This document shows, piece after piece, positions 53,401 through 60,619 of a stretch of 64,000 bases of DNA. This DNA comes from Paracoccus albus. GTDB taxonomy: Bacteria > Pseudomonadota > Alphaproteobacteria > Rhodobacterales > Rhodobacteraceae. Position 1 is the stretch's first letter; each line of letters begins with the position of its first letter. Below the pieces are notes generated by a model that was not told where the DNA came from, made no database searches, and was given only the letters and a program-made list of their open reading frames with translations. Made by a program: the position numbers and the translations under genes. The DNA lies in the NCBI RefSeq assembly GCF_027913035.1, contig NZ_CP115776.1, positions 124,001 to 188,000 on the forward strand, written 5' to 3'.

Positions 53401-53554
53401 CGGTGCGACGGTTCTGGGCGGAACATTGATGGCAACCGTTCTGGGCATCCTGTTCGCGCCGCTGTTCTATGTCCTGATGCGCAGGCTGTTAGGCCGCGGC
53501 GACAGGATGGAAGACGATGACGCGGTGACGCAGCCGACCCCCTCACGGGTCTGA
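50417..53554 (+). CDS. RND multidrug efflux transporter, HAE1 (AcrB/MexB) type
   Basis: Inner-membrane proton-driven pump of 1045 residues, full HAE1 length. MARFFIDRPVFAWVISIIIM begins helix 1; two large periplasmic loops follow helices 1 and 7. Helix 4 has GLLVDDAIVVVENVERIM with the paired Asp of proton relay, and helix 10 carries the matching KNAILIVEFA lysine. PLSVVVALTLTPALCASMLKP-type segments complete the core. It lies 32 bases after the adaptor gene in one operon. Drug spectrum cannot be read from the sequence. Confidence 0.95.
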   Translation: MARFFIDRPVFAWVISIIIMGIGVLSIVSLPIAQYPQIAPPSVTIRATYPGASAETVSNTVTQIIEQQMTGLDGLRYMSSSSTSAGSSTTTLTFETGTDEDIAQVQVQNKLSQATSLLPQPVQRQGIAVEKAASGFLMVIGLVGNDSYDQADLSDYLVTNLVDDLSRVEGIGSVQVFGAQYAMRIWLEPSKLAAFEMTPSDVVNAVSAQNTQISAGEFGGRPTMQGQQLNATVTAQSLLSTPEEFRQIVLRAEENGGLVLLQDVARIEIGAESYVADATYNGRPSSGMALSLAPGANALDTAERVKERMEEFAEFFPEGVEYVIPFDTSPFVEISIEEVVKTLIEAIVLVFVVMYIFLQNWRATLIPTLAVPIVLLGTFGIMAVFGFTINTLTMLAMVLAIGLLVDDAIVVVENVERIMEEEGLNPREATRKSMGQITGALIGIALVLSAVFVPMAFFGGSTGVIYQQFAITIVSAMALSVVVALTLTPALCASMLKPTHGKRGGLFGLFNRGFDGTTRGYTGAVGWIVRRPLRVLLIYAALGAAMVFLFIKTPQGFLPDEDQGIMFVLIQGPTGATAERTQAVVDEVERYFLEQEAASVDSMFGVVGFSFAGMGQNVGMAFVRLKDWEERPDPSQSVQAVAGRAFGALSQIRDAMVFPIVPPSVIELGNVSGFDFYLQARGGQSHEQLLEARNMMLGMAAQSPLITQTRPSGLEDASQYRLNIDWQKAGAMGISATDVAGLLQVAWTGTYVNDFVDRGRIKKVYVQGEANSRSVPTDLEKWRVRNASGGLVPFANFAEGEWTFGPQGLTRYNGVPAMQLQGSPMPGVSTGDAMAEIENLASQLPAGFNVSWTGLSLEERESGDQTALLYALSLAAVFLCLAALYESWSIPLAVILVMPIGVLGALLGAYVGGFDNGVFFQVGLLTVIGLTGKNAILIVEFAREQSVAGAPLYRAVVEAARQRFRPIIMTSIAFSLGVTPLVLSTGAGAAGRNAIGATVLGGTLMATVLGILFAPLFYVLMRRLLGRGDRMEDDDAVTQPTPSRV

Positions 53555-53561
53555 GCCGGTT

Positions 53562-54071
53562 GTGCCGTTGCCGCCACGCATCGTTGTCATGGGCGTATCC
53601 GGATGCGGAAAATCCACCTTGGCCGAGGCGCTGTCAAAACGCCTCGGCTTTTCCATGATAGAAGGGGATGCGCTGCACCCGGCCGAAAATATAGCAGCGA
53701 TGCAGTCGGGCAGACCCCTGACCGACGAAATGCGCGGGCCCTGGCTGGCAGCAATTGCCGCCGCGATGGAAAAGGCGCTGCAAACCGGCCCCGGAGCCGT
53801 TGCAAGCTGTTCAGCCCTGAAGCGCAGCTATCGCGATATACTCTCTCAACACGGCCCGGTGGCCTTCGTGCATCTTGATTTGCCGCTGGCCGCCGCCCGG
53901 CACAGGATGGCAGATCGCCCCGGCCACTTCATGAACGCTGCACTTGCCGAGAGTCAGGCTGCGACGTTGGAACCGCTGGCCCCTGGAGAAACCGGGATCG
54001 CGCTTGATGCGATGCTGGGCCCGGAACTACTGACGGATGCTGCGGCGGGATGGTTGCAACAGCACGATTAG
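53562..54071 (+). CDS. gntK: Gluconokinase
   Basis: Cytoplasmic kinase of 169 residues phosphorylating D-gluconate. The P-loop is VMGVSGCGKSTLAEALSKRLG, followed by EGDALHPAENIAAMQSGRPLTDEMRGPWL, which is diagnostic for gluconokinases, and CSALKRSYRDIL. The start is taken as GTG at 53562, eight bases after the RND stop, with no clear ribosome site. Phosphogluconate would feed Entner-Doudoroff or pentose phosphate metabolism, consistent with dgoK/dgoA a few kilobases downstream. Confidence 0.92.
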   Translation: MPLPPRIVVMGVSGCGKSTLAEALSKRLGFSMIEGDALHPAENIAAMQSGRPLTDEMRGPWLAAIAAAMEKALQTGPGAVASCSALKRSYRDILSQHGPVAFVHLDLPLAAARHRMADRPGHFMNAALAESQAATLEPLAPGETGIALDAMLGPELLTDAAAGWLQQHD

Positions 54072-54150
54072 GCGCTTGCGCGGGAATCCTACCGCTTGCG
54101 GTGCTTTTTCAAATTGTTAGTCTCGCCCGAAGGTTAAGCGGCACGGGACG

Positions 54151-54822
54151 ATGCAACGCAAAGGTTTTGTTACGAGTTCAAGGGCCGTCGCCGCAGATAT
54201 GACAGCGTGGGCGATCACCACCTTCGCGCATCTGCTGACCGCTGTGCAGCCGCAATGGCAGGGCTTCGACCCGGCAGAGCGTCATCAGCGCATCTATTTC
54301 GCCAACCATGTCAGCCACGGCGATTTCGTCCTGATCTGGGCGGTTCTGCCAAAATCGCACCGGCGCAGGACGCGGCCCGTTGCCGGGGCCGATTACTGGC
54401 GCAGGGGCGGGTTGCGTGAATTCATCGGCAGCGACGTCTTCAACAGCCTTCTGATCGAACGCAATCGTGACGGCGTCGAGGACGATCCGATCGCACAGAT
54501 GGCAGCGGCGCTTGACGAGGGTTCGTCATTGATCATCTTCCCCGAAGGCACGCGCAATCTGACAGATACAGAGCTGCTTGCCTTCCGTTCCGGCATCTAC
54601 CGGCTTGCCCGGTCGCGGCCCGGCATTGATGTCGTTCCGGTCTGGATCGACAATCTGAACCGTGTGCTGCCCAAGGGGTCATTTATCCCGGTCCCGCTGA
54701 TGTGCAAAGTGATCTTCGGCGCACCCATGCATGTGGGTAAAGATGAAACGAAGGACGCTTTCCTGGCCCGGGCGCGCACAGCGCTGCTATCGCTCAAACC
54801 CCGGCAGGAGGACGCGCCATGA
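54151..54822 (+). CDS. 1-acyl-glycerol-3-phosphate acyltransferase-like protein (PlsC family)
   Basis: Membrane-associated acyltransferase of 223 residues. The catalytic NHVSHGD (H-x4-D) is at about residues 51-57 and the substrate-binding FPEGTRN at about 130-136. It is coupled to the cdsA-like gene by a four-base overlap and to a CDP-alcohol phosphotransferase behind that, so it is probably part of a dedicated lipid module rather than the housekeeping PlsC. Confidence 0.87.
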   Translation: MQRKGFVTSSRAVAADMTAWAITTFAHLLTAVQPQWQGFDPAERHQRIYFANHVSHGDFVLIWAVLPKSHRRRTRPVAGADYWRRGGLREFIGSDVFNSLLIERNRDGVEDDPIAQMAAALDEGSSLIIFPEGTRNLTDTELLAFRSGIYRLARSRPGIDVVPVWIDNLNRVLPKGSFIPVPLMCKVIFGAPMHVGKDETKDAFLARARTALLSLKPRQEDAP

Positions 54823-55766
54823 ACGACGTTCGTGCGGACCTTCTGGCGACCATTGCCGGGATCGGGGGCGTTCTGCTGGTCGCCTCGATCATCGGTGCGA
54901 TACTTCAGCGGCGATATTCCCCGGATGGAGAGAATGCCGCGGTCGAGAACCTGAACGACCGGATCCGCGCGTGGTGGGTGATGGCAATCACGATCTCTGT
55001 CGCGCTGCTTGGCGGCCGGACGGGTGTCGTGCTGCTGTTCTTCATATGCTCTTTCGCGGCATTGCGGGAATTCATGACCCTGACCAATGCCAGCCGCGCC
55101 GATCACAACACGCTGGCAGCCGCGTTCTTCATCGTGCTGCCGGTGCAGTTCTACCTGATCTGGATCGAATGGTACGGGCTGTATTCCATCTTTATTCCGG
55201 TCTGGGTGTTCCTGCTGCTGCCCGTTGTTTCCGCGCTGTCCGGGGAAACGCGGAACTTCCTGATCCGCGTGGCCGAAATGCAATGGGCCCTGATGATCTG
55301 CGTCTTCTGCGTCTCGCACGTTCCGGCCTTGATGAGCCTGAACATCCCCGGTCACGAAGGCCGCGGCGTTCTGCTGATTGCCTGGCTGGTCGTGACCGTG
55401 CAACTTTCCGATGTGCTGCAATATGTCTGGGGCAAGCTCGTCGGCAGGCACAAGATCGCACCACGTCTGTCGCCCTCGAAAACGGTTGAGGGATTTCTGG
55501 GCGGCTGTCTGTCGGCAACCGCTATCGGCATGGCGCTGAAATTCATGACGCCGTTCACCCTTTGGCAGGCCGGGCTGATGGGGCTGTGCGTCATCATGAT
55601 GGGTTTTCTGGGCGGGCTGGTGATGTCGGCCATCAAGCGCGACCGGGGCGTGAAGGATTGGGGCCATACCATCGCCGGGCATGGCGGTTTCATCGACCGG
55701 CTGGACTCTGTGCTGTTTGCCGCGCCGATCTATTTCCACCTTCTCCGCTATTACTGGTCAGTTTGA
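54819..55766 (+). CDS. Phosphatidate cytidylyltransferase (CdsA family)
   Basis: Polytopic inner-membrane enzyme of 315 residues with about eight helices that would make CDP-diacylglycerol. The family signature is AIKRDRGVKDWGHTIAGHGG followed by FIDRLDS, and the central SKTVEGFLGG segment is also typical. It overlaps the acyltransferase start-stop and the next gene (TGATG). Together these genes can take lysophosphatidate to a CDP-activated lipid and then transfer it to an alcohol. Confidence 0.9.
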   Translation: MNDVRADLLATIAGIGGVLLVASIIGAILQRRYSPDGENAAVENLNDRIRAWWVMAITISVALLGGRTGVVLLFFICSFAALREFMTLTNASRADHNTLAAAFFIVLPVQFYLIWIEWYGLYSIFIPVWVFLLLPVVSALSGETRNFLIRVAEMQWALMICVFCVSHVPALMSLNIPGHEGRGVLLIAWLVVTVQLSDVLQYVWGKLVGRHKIAPRLSPSKTVEGFLGGCLSATAIGMALKFMTPFTLWQAGLMGLCVIMMGFLGGLVMSAIKRDRGVKDWGHTIAGHGGFIDRLDSVLFAAPIYFHLLRYYWSV

Positions 55767-56404
55767 TGAGCGAACCCGAAAACCGCCGTCCCCTTGCCAG
55801 CCGTCAGACCGGATGGGCCAACCGCATTGCCACATGGCTGGCCTCGACGCGGATCACACCGAACCAGATCTCGCAGGCCGGCATGGTCACGGCCCTGCTG
55901 GCCGGCGCCTGCTTTTGGGCCAGCGGGTCGACGGGCGGGTTTGGCCGCGAGCTTCTGCTGCTGGCTGCGGCCGGATTCTGCCAATTGCGCCTGCTGTGCA
56001 ACCTGTTCGACGGCATGGTCGCGGTCGAGGCAGGTCGGGGCAGCCCCGATGGCGGCTTCTGGAACGAGTTTCCCGATCGTGTATCCGACATGCTGATACT
56101 GGTCGGGCTTGGCCTGGGGGCAGCGGCGCCGACCCTTGGCTGGGCGTCCGCGGCAATGGCACTGCTGACCGCCTATATCCGTGAACTGGGCTTGAATCTG
56201 GGACAAGGCGCCGATTTTTCCGGTCCGATGGCCAAGCAGCACCGGATGGCTGTTGTGACCGCTGCGGCTCTGCTTGCCATGTTTGAACCGTTGTGGGGCG
56301 GTCACAGCCAAGTGCTGCGCATCGCATTGTGGATTGTCACCATCGGTGCTGCACTTACCGCGTTGCGGCGCTGCTGGCGGCTTTTGGTAAAGCTGCGCGG
56401 ATAG
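55766..56404 (+). CDS. CDP-alcohol phosphatidyltransferase family protein
   Basis: Membrane protein of 212 residues with six or so helices. The CDP-OH-P motif is recognisable but degenerate: NLFDGMVAVEAGRGSPDGGFWNEFPDRVSD has the DG and the D-x3-D pair, whereas the first Asp (N here) and the AR dipeptide (AV here) differ from the canonical D-x2-DG-x2-AR. The ATG at 55766 overlaps the cdsA-like stop. It resembles proteins grouped with a CdsA paralogue such as E. coli YnbA/YnbB. It should transfer a phosphatidyl group to an unknown alcohol, or be altered in mechanism. Confidence 0.78.
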   Translation: MSEPENRRPLASRQTGWANRIATWLASTRITPNQISQAGMVTALLAGACFWASGSTGGFGRELLLLAAAGFCQLRLLCNLFDGMVAVEAGRGSPDGGFWNEFPDRVSDMLILVGLGLGAAAPTLGWASAAMALLTAYIRELGLNLGQGADFSGPMAKQHRMAVVTAAALLAMFEPLWGGHSQVLRIALWIVTIGAALTALRRCWRLLVKLRG

Positions 56405-56523
56405 CAAAGCCGGATAGGGCGCGGTATCACTTGCCGGGCCTTTTAATCTTGCAACTCTTTCAGCTCATTTGATTATGTGCCAGAAGAATTGCGTCAACAA
56501 AAAAATGGCGGGGCGCGTGACAC

Positions 56524-57420
56524 ATGGGCAATATCGACTGGATCGCGGCTGATTGGGGCACATCCAATCTTCGCATCTGGGCCATGAGCGGGGATGCCGT
56601 CATCGAAGCGCGCGGCTCGGATCGTGGCATGTCCGCCATGTCTGGCCCCGACGATTTCGCGGCCGAGCTGGAGCGTCTGACCGAAGGTTGGCCTGCCGTT
56701 CCGGTGGTGGCCTGCGGCATGGTCGGCGCACGTCAGGGCTGGACCGAAGTTCCCTATAGCGCCGTCCCCTGCACTGCCACTCCCGCGCTGACACCCGTCG
56801 CCGGTGATCCGGGCGGCAGGCCCGTTCTGATCGCCGCCGGTGTCATGCAGGCTGATCCGCCCGACGTCATGCGCGGCGAAGAAACTCAGATTGCGGGCAT
56901 CCTTGCAGCGAAGCCGGATTTTGATGGCGTGATCTGCCTGCCCGGTACCCATACGAAATGGGCGCGGATCTCAGCAGGTGAGATCTGCCATTTCCAGACC
57001 GTCATGACGGGCGAGATATTCAGCCTGCTCAGCCGCCAGTCGGTGCTTCGCCACAGTCTGAACGGCGCTGCAGGACAGGCTGGCTCTGCCGCGTTTGCCG
57101 ATGCCGTTTCAACCGCGCTCAGCCAGCCGCATCAGGCCTGGGCGCGCCTGTTCCGGTTGCGTGCCGCCGGTCTGATCGGCCCCGGCGACCCGGCAGAGGT
57201 TCACGCCCGCCTGTCCGGCACCCTGATCGGGCTGGATCTGGGTGCCGCCCGCCCCTATTGGCTGGGCGAGCAGGTGCTTATCATCGGCGCCCCATATCTG
57301 GCAGAACTTTATTCCACGGCATTGCAGCAACAGGGCGCAGCCCCGGTTGTGGGCGATGCCGATACCACCACGCGCGCCGGGTTGCTTGCCGCATGGCGCC
57401 AATATCAGGACCCGTCATGA
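56524..57420 (+). CDS. dgoK: 2-dehydro-3-deoxygalactonokinase
   Basis: Cytoplasmic kinase of 298 residues that phosphorylates 2-dehydro-3-deoxy-D-galactonate. IAADWGTSNLRIWAM at the N-terminus is the phosphate-1 motif of this family, VVACGMVGARQGWTEVPY and CLPGTHTKWARI are family-specific. The stop overlaps the aldolase gene start (ATGA), giving a dgoKA unit. The 119 bases before it hold no gene. Confidence 0.92.
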   Translation: MGNIDWIAADWGTSNLRIWAMSGDAVIEARGSDRGMSAMSGPDDFAAELERLTEGWPAVPVVACGMVGARQGWTEVPYSAVPCTATPALTPVAGDPGGRPVLIAAGVMQADPPDVMRGEETQIAGILAAKPDFDGVICLPGTHTKWARISAGEICHFQTVMTGEIFSLLSRQSVLRHSLNGAAGQAGSAAFADAVSTALSQPHQAWARLFRLRAAGLIGPGDPAEVHARLSGTLIGLDLGAARPYWLGEQVLIIGAPYLAELYSTALQQQGAAPVVGDADTTTRAGLLAAWRQYQDPS

Positions 57421-58025
57421 CACGTCCCATCATCGCCATTCTCCGCGGTATCACACCGCCAGAAGCCGTCGCCGTCGCCAAAGCGCTGATCGGGGCTGGC
57501 GTGACAACGATCGAGGTTCCGCTGAATTCTCCGGATGCCTTTGACAGCATCGCACGCCTGGTCGCGGAATGCGGCAACGATGCGAAGATCGGGGCCGGAA
57601 CGGTCCTGACACCCGCAGAAGTTGAACAGGTCGCGGCAAATGGCGGCAGGCTGGTCGTCTCGCCCAATTGCGACCCGACGGTGATCCGGGCGACCCGCGC
57701 AGCCAGGATGGAAAGTTTCCCCGGTATCATGACCCCGACCGAAGCCTTCGCCGCGCTAGATGCAGGGGCGACCGGCTTGAAGCTGTTCCCCGGAGAGCTT
57801 GTCGGCCCGGTCGGACTAAAGGCGATACGCGCCGTCCTGCCTGAAGATGCCGCCTGCTATGCGGTCGGCGGCGTTAACAGCGATACGCTGGGCGAATGGC
57901 TTAAGGCAGGTGTCTCTGGCATTGGTGTCGGCTCTGGACTGTATCGTCCGGGTGATGCGCCGGAAACCGTGGCCGAACGTGCAGAGGGACTCGTCCGGCT
58001 GTGGGATGAGCACAAGGCGGACTAA
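57417..58025 (+). CDS. dgoA: 2-dehydro-3-deoxy-6-phosphogalactonate aldolase
   Basis: Class I aldolase of 202 residues with the KDPG/KDPGal aldolase fold. ILRGITPPEAVAVAKAL opens the barrel, TTIEVPLNSPDA carries the catalytic glutamate, and GATGLKLFPGELVG the Schiff-base lysine. It cleaves the DgoK product to pyruvate and glyceraldehyde 3-phosphate. The ATG at 57417 is set by overlap with dgoK. Four bases separate its stop from the convergent transporter gene. Confidence 0.93.
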   Translation: MTRPIIAILRGITPPEAVAVAKALIGAGVTTIEVPLNSPDAFDSIARLVAECGNDAKIGAGTVLTPAEVEQVAANGGRLVVSPNCDPTVIRATRAARMESFPGIMTPTEAFAALDAGATGLKLFPGELVGPVGLKAIRAVLPEDAACYAVGGVNSDTLGEWLKAGVSGIGVGSGLYRPGDAPETVAERAEGLVRLWDEHKAD

Positions 58026-58029
58026 ACCT

Positions 58030-58962
58030 TTAGCCCTGCGGGGTCATGGCCTTGCGTTGGCGGTTACGTTCCAGACCCAGTTGACGTTCACGCCAGATAA
58101 TCAGGATGCCGGCAAGGATCACAATCGACGCACCAGCCAGCATGACCGGGGTCGCGGCCTCGTTAAACAGGAACCAGCCGATGGCGACCGACAGGATCAT
58201 CGACACATAGTCGAAGGGTGCGATCAGCGAAGCCTCGCCGAAACGATAGGCGGAGGTCAGCAGGATCTGCCCCATCCCACCCAGAAGCCCGGTCGCAATC
58301 AACAGCGCCAAAGTCGTCGCGTCAGGCATGACCCAGCCAAACGGAACGGTCAACAACCCAAGCACCGATGAGGTTGCCGAGAACCAGAACACGATTGCGG
58401 CCGTCTTTTCCTCTTGCACCATCTTGCGCACGAAAACCTGCGCCAACGCGGCACAGGCCGCGCCGCCCAAGGCGACGACTGCGCCAAGCGTGCGGCGAAA
58501 ATCGGGCTCTGCCCCAGCCAGCCCGATCTGGGGTGACAGCACGATCAGCACGCCTGACAGGCCAAGGGCCACCATCGACAGACGGAAAAGACGGACGTTC
58601 TCGCCCAGAAACATCGCCGCAAAAACAACCACCAGCAGCGGCGCGGCATAGCCAATGGCAATCGCCTCGGGGAAGGGCAGCAGCGCAAGCGCCCAGAAAT
58701 TCAGCGCCATTGCGCAGGTACCGGCGATACCGCGATAAAAATGCTCCATCGGGCGGTTCGTGCGCAGCCCGGTGCGCAACTCTCCTCGCCATGTCAGCCA
58801 GACAAGAATGACCGGAATCGCGAAGAAAGAGCGGAAAAAGACCTGCTGTCCCGGCGGCACCCCAAGCCCACCGTCAGAGGTCGATTTGACGATGGCCGCC
58901 ATGACGGTAAAGACAAGCACGCTGAAGCATTTCAGCAGGATGCCGCGAATGGGGCTGTCCAT
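58030..58962 (-). CDS. DMT-superfamily transporter (EamA type)
   Basis: Inner-membrane protein of 310 residues with ten predicted helices in two EamA repeats (GIAGTCAMALNFWALALLPFPEAIAIGY is the first repeat's conserved helix pair; the second repeat starts near LAQVFVRKMV). Such proteins export or import metabolites such as amino acids or S-adenosylmethionine-like compounds. No operon partner: it converges with dgoA and its upstream neighbour is a broken gene. Substrate unknown. Confidence 0.87.
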   Translation of the reverse strand: MDSPIRGILLKCFSVLVFTVMAAIVKSTSDGGLGVPPGQQVFFRSFFAIPVILVWLTWRGELRTGLRTNRPMEHFYRGIAGTCAMALNFWALALLPFPEAIAIGYAAPLLVVVFAAMFLGENVRLFRLSMVALGLSGVLIVLSPQIGLAGAEPDFRRTLGAVVALGGAACAALAQVFVRKMVQEEKTAAIVFWFSATSSVLGLLTVPFGWVMPDATTLALLIATGLLGGMGQILLTSAYRFGEASLIAPFDYVSMILSVAIGWFLFNEAATPVMLAGASIVILAGILIIWRERQLGLERNRQRKAMTPQG

Positions 58963-59124
58963 GATCGGGTATCTTCCGAAATTCGTTTCGGGTATAGCCG
59001 CTGCCTATTCCTCTGACGTTCGCGGGTCAATGGCGTGGGTCAACAACGCCGAAGATCGAAACCTTGACCACCATCGCACCAGAAGCAGGATTCACATTTT
59101 GTTCGATGCTGCCATTCTGCGGAT

Positions 59125-59495
59125 ATGAACGACAGCGACCTTTGGTTCCTGCCCGGGCCAGCCGATGATGAAGTGCCTGAGCCAGCGGTTCACTCCGGCC
59201 TGAGGAGTGCTGATGCGTGGCAGCATGTGCGATCCTCACTCGCGGTCAGTCTGGCCGGTGCCGCGCAGGCGCATTGCACGCTGAGCTGGTCAATGATCCC
59301 GGCATTATCCGCCGCCTCGCCATGATGGAGGTCGAGGCGATGTTGTGGGCAGAGGGCACGCCGCTTTCCAGCGAGGATATCGGCCGCGAAAGTGCAGGTT
59401 CTAGAACCCCCGCCGAGGTGTTACGGGCCAATGTCATCGGCCACCCCTACAGAACGGATAAGCAGCCAAGCAAACCGAAATCACATCTGGATTAG
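59125..59495 (+). pseudogene. Frameshifted small gene
   Basis: Two overlapping frames look like halves of one gene: 59125 onward (MNDSDLWFLPGPADDEVPEP...) loses coding character around 59280, where the frame at 59283-59495 (ELVNDPGIIRRLAMMEVEAM...) takes over. A single one- or two-base indel would join them. I recognise no family. It lies beside a transposase relic and is probably inactive. Confidence 0.45.
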
Positions 59496-59570
59496 GTCAA
59501 AATACCCGTAAACAGGATTCCCAGGTGGCTGAGGTTGTGATTCTCCTAATGGTACTGGCAGGACGTGAAC

Positions 59571-59737
59571 ATGGCACATTTTAATCTGACGGATTTGGAG
59601 TGGTCGGTGATCCAGCCGCTGCTTCTAATGACGGCTCGCCCTCGATCGGGGTGCGTCAGCACGCAGCCTACGGTCAAAAAAACGAACGATCCCGTTGGAT
59701 GGGTCGCTCGCGTAGTGGCCTGACGACCAAGATACAG
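59571..59737 (+). pseudogene. IS5-family (IS427 group) transposase relic with internal deletion
   Basis: From ATG 59571 the frame MAHFNLTDLEWSVIQPLL matches the N-terminus of IS427-group OrfA. A second frame ends MGRSRSGLTTKIQ (59699-59737), the start of the OrfB catalytic part. Most of the region between is deleted and the frames are out of phase, so the element is dead. The rest of the 59496-59867 interval holds only the short dyad described next. Confidence 0.75.
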
Positions 59738-59803
59738 CGTGACATTCCCGGCCTTGGTGAAAAGGTAACGACTCAGGCAGCACCAGGGAAGCTACATCGT
59801 TTA

Positions 59804-59829
59804 ACCCAGAGGCAAAAATGTCTCTGGGT
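59804..59829. repeat. Inverted repeat ACCCAGAG-n10-CTCTGGGT
   Basis: Eight-base perfect arms at 59804-59811 and 59822-59829 lie about 40 bases beyond the vapC-like gene's 3' end. There is no T-run, so terminator function is doubtful; it may be a remnant of mobile DNA. Confidence 0.45.
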
Positions 59830-59867
59830 CGGAAATAGCGGCCCCACCGACTGACGCGCCGCCCTTG

Positions 59868-60272
59868 TTACGCAAAGGGGTTTTCGATCCGGCAACCCGT
59901 CGGCTCAAAGTCCGAGACATTGCGCGTAACGACAACCGCATCGTGATGCAGTGCTGTTGCAGCAATCAGCAGATCGGCACCCGCATGCCCCAACCGCGCC
60001 GACAACTGTCCCCAGATCCGCGCGGATTGCGCATCGAATGGCAGCAGGCGATCACCGAACAACTGCACCGTCCGACCCAGCCAGTTGCGCAGATCGCGCG
60101 CAAAAGCCGGGTCCTGCTGTTCCTGTCGCGCGATGCCGCGCTCAATCTCGCCGAGGGTTACGACAGACAGATACAGCACATTGTCATCCTGCCGCTTCAA
60201 CCACGCCGCGACCTCTGGCGCGCGTTCTGGCCTGCGCAGCGCCGATATAACATTCGTGTCAAGGATCAGCAT
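59868..60272 (-). CDS. vapC: VapC-family PIN-domain toxin
   Basis: Type II toxin, PIN-domain RNase of 134 residues. The first acidic residue is in LILDTNVISALRRPER, further acidic residues in VVTLGEIERGI and in GADLLIAATALHHDAVVVTRN (ADLLIAATA is typical FitB/VapC). It begins at the base where the antitoxin gene ends, as is usual. VapC members cleave tRNA or rRNA when not held by the antitoxin. It sits next to an IS relic. Confidence 0.93.
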   Translation of the reverse strand: MLILDTNVISALRRPERAPEVAAWLKRQDDNVLYLSVVTLGEIERGIARQEQQDPAFARDLRNWLGRTVQLFGDRLLPFDAQSARIWGQLSARLGHAGADLLIAATALHHDAVVVTRNVSDFEPTGCRIENPFA

Positions 60273-60520
60273 CAGAAAGCTACGTCGCGCGGCCGGGCCT
60301 CTGCCCGTTCCGCCTCTACCTCGCCGCGTGGCTGGGTCAGAAGATGCTTGGCGAAACTGCCACGATTCGACTGCGCCTCTGCCAATATCCGCGCATATTC
60401 GGATGCCGAAAGCACGACCACAGCCGGCTTACCCCGGCGCGTGACTTCTTGCGGCTCACCCGCAAGCGCCGCATCCACCACAGCGGAAAACTTGTTCTTC
60501 GCGTCCTGCAGACTCCACAT
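60272..60520 (-). CDS. Phd/YefM-type antitoxin
   Basis: Antitoxin of 82 residues. MWSLQDAKNKFSAVVDAALAGEPQEVTRRGKPAVVVLS is the Phd/YefM DNA-binding fold (FSxxVDxAxxGxPQxVTRRGxPAVVV), and the C-terminal part is disordered, acidic and basic, ready to wrap the toxin. It is read first and overlaps the toxin by one base. It should autoregulate through the dyad around 60532-60549. Confidence 0.93.
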   Translation of the reverse strand: MWSLQDAKNKFSAVVDAALAGEPQEVTRRGKPAVVVLSASEYARILAEAQSNRGSFAKHLLTQPRGEVEAERAEARPRDVAF

Positions 60521-60531
60521 GCCCTTACCTG

Positions 60532-60578
60532 TCTAGCTATTTGGCTAGATAGATAACAGTTCCATCGATGATTTTCAA
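60532..60578 (-). promoter_or_regulatory. Promoter and operator of the toxin-antitoxin pair
   Basis: On the minus strand TTGAAA (60578-60573) and TATCTA (60555-60550) are separated by 17 bases, a good sigma-70 promoter. Immediately downstream TCTAGC-n6-GCTAGA (60549-60532) is a dyad that a Phd-type antitoxin could occupy to repress. The antitoxin ATG follows about 12 bases later. Confidence 0.6.
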
Positions 60579-60619
60579 CCATGCGGAGCACACCAGATGT
60601 GGCCGCCCGTCGCACCCAC

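Noticed and set aside
54072..54150. Terminator after gntK (CCGC-tt-GCGG followed by a short T-run)
   Set aside because: The stem is only four or five bases with a two-base loop, too weak to call.
59804..59829. Rho-independent terminator of vapC
   Set aside because: The stem is good but no T-run follows on either strand.
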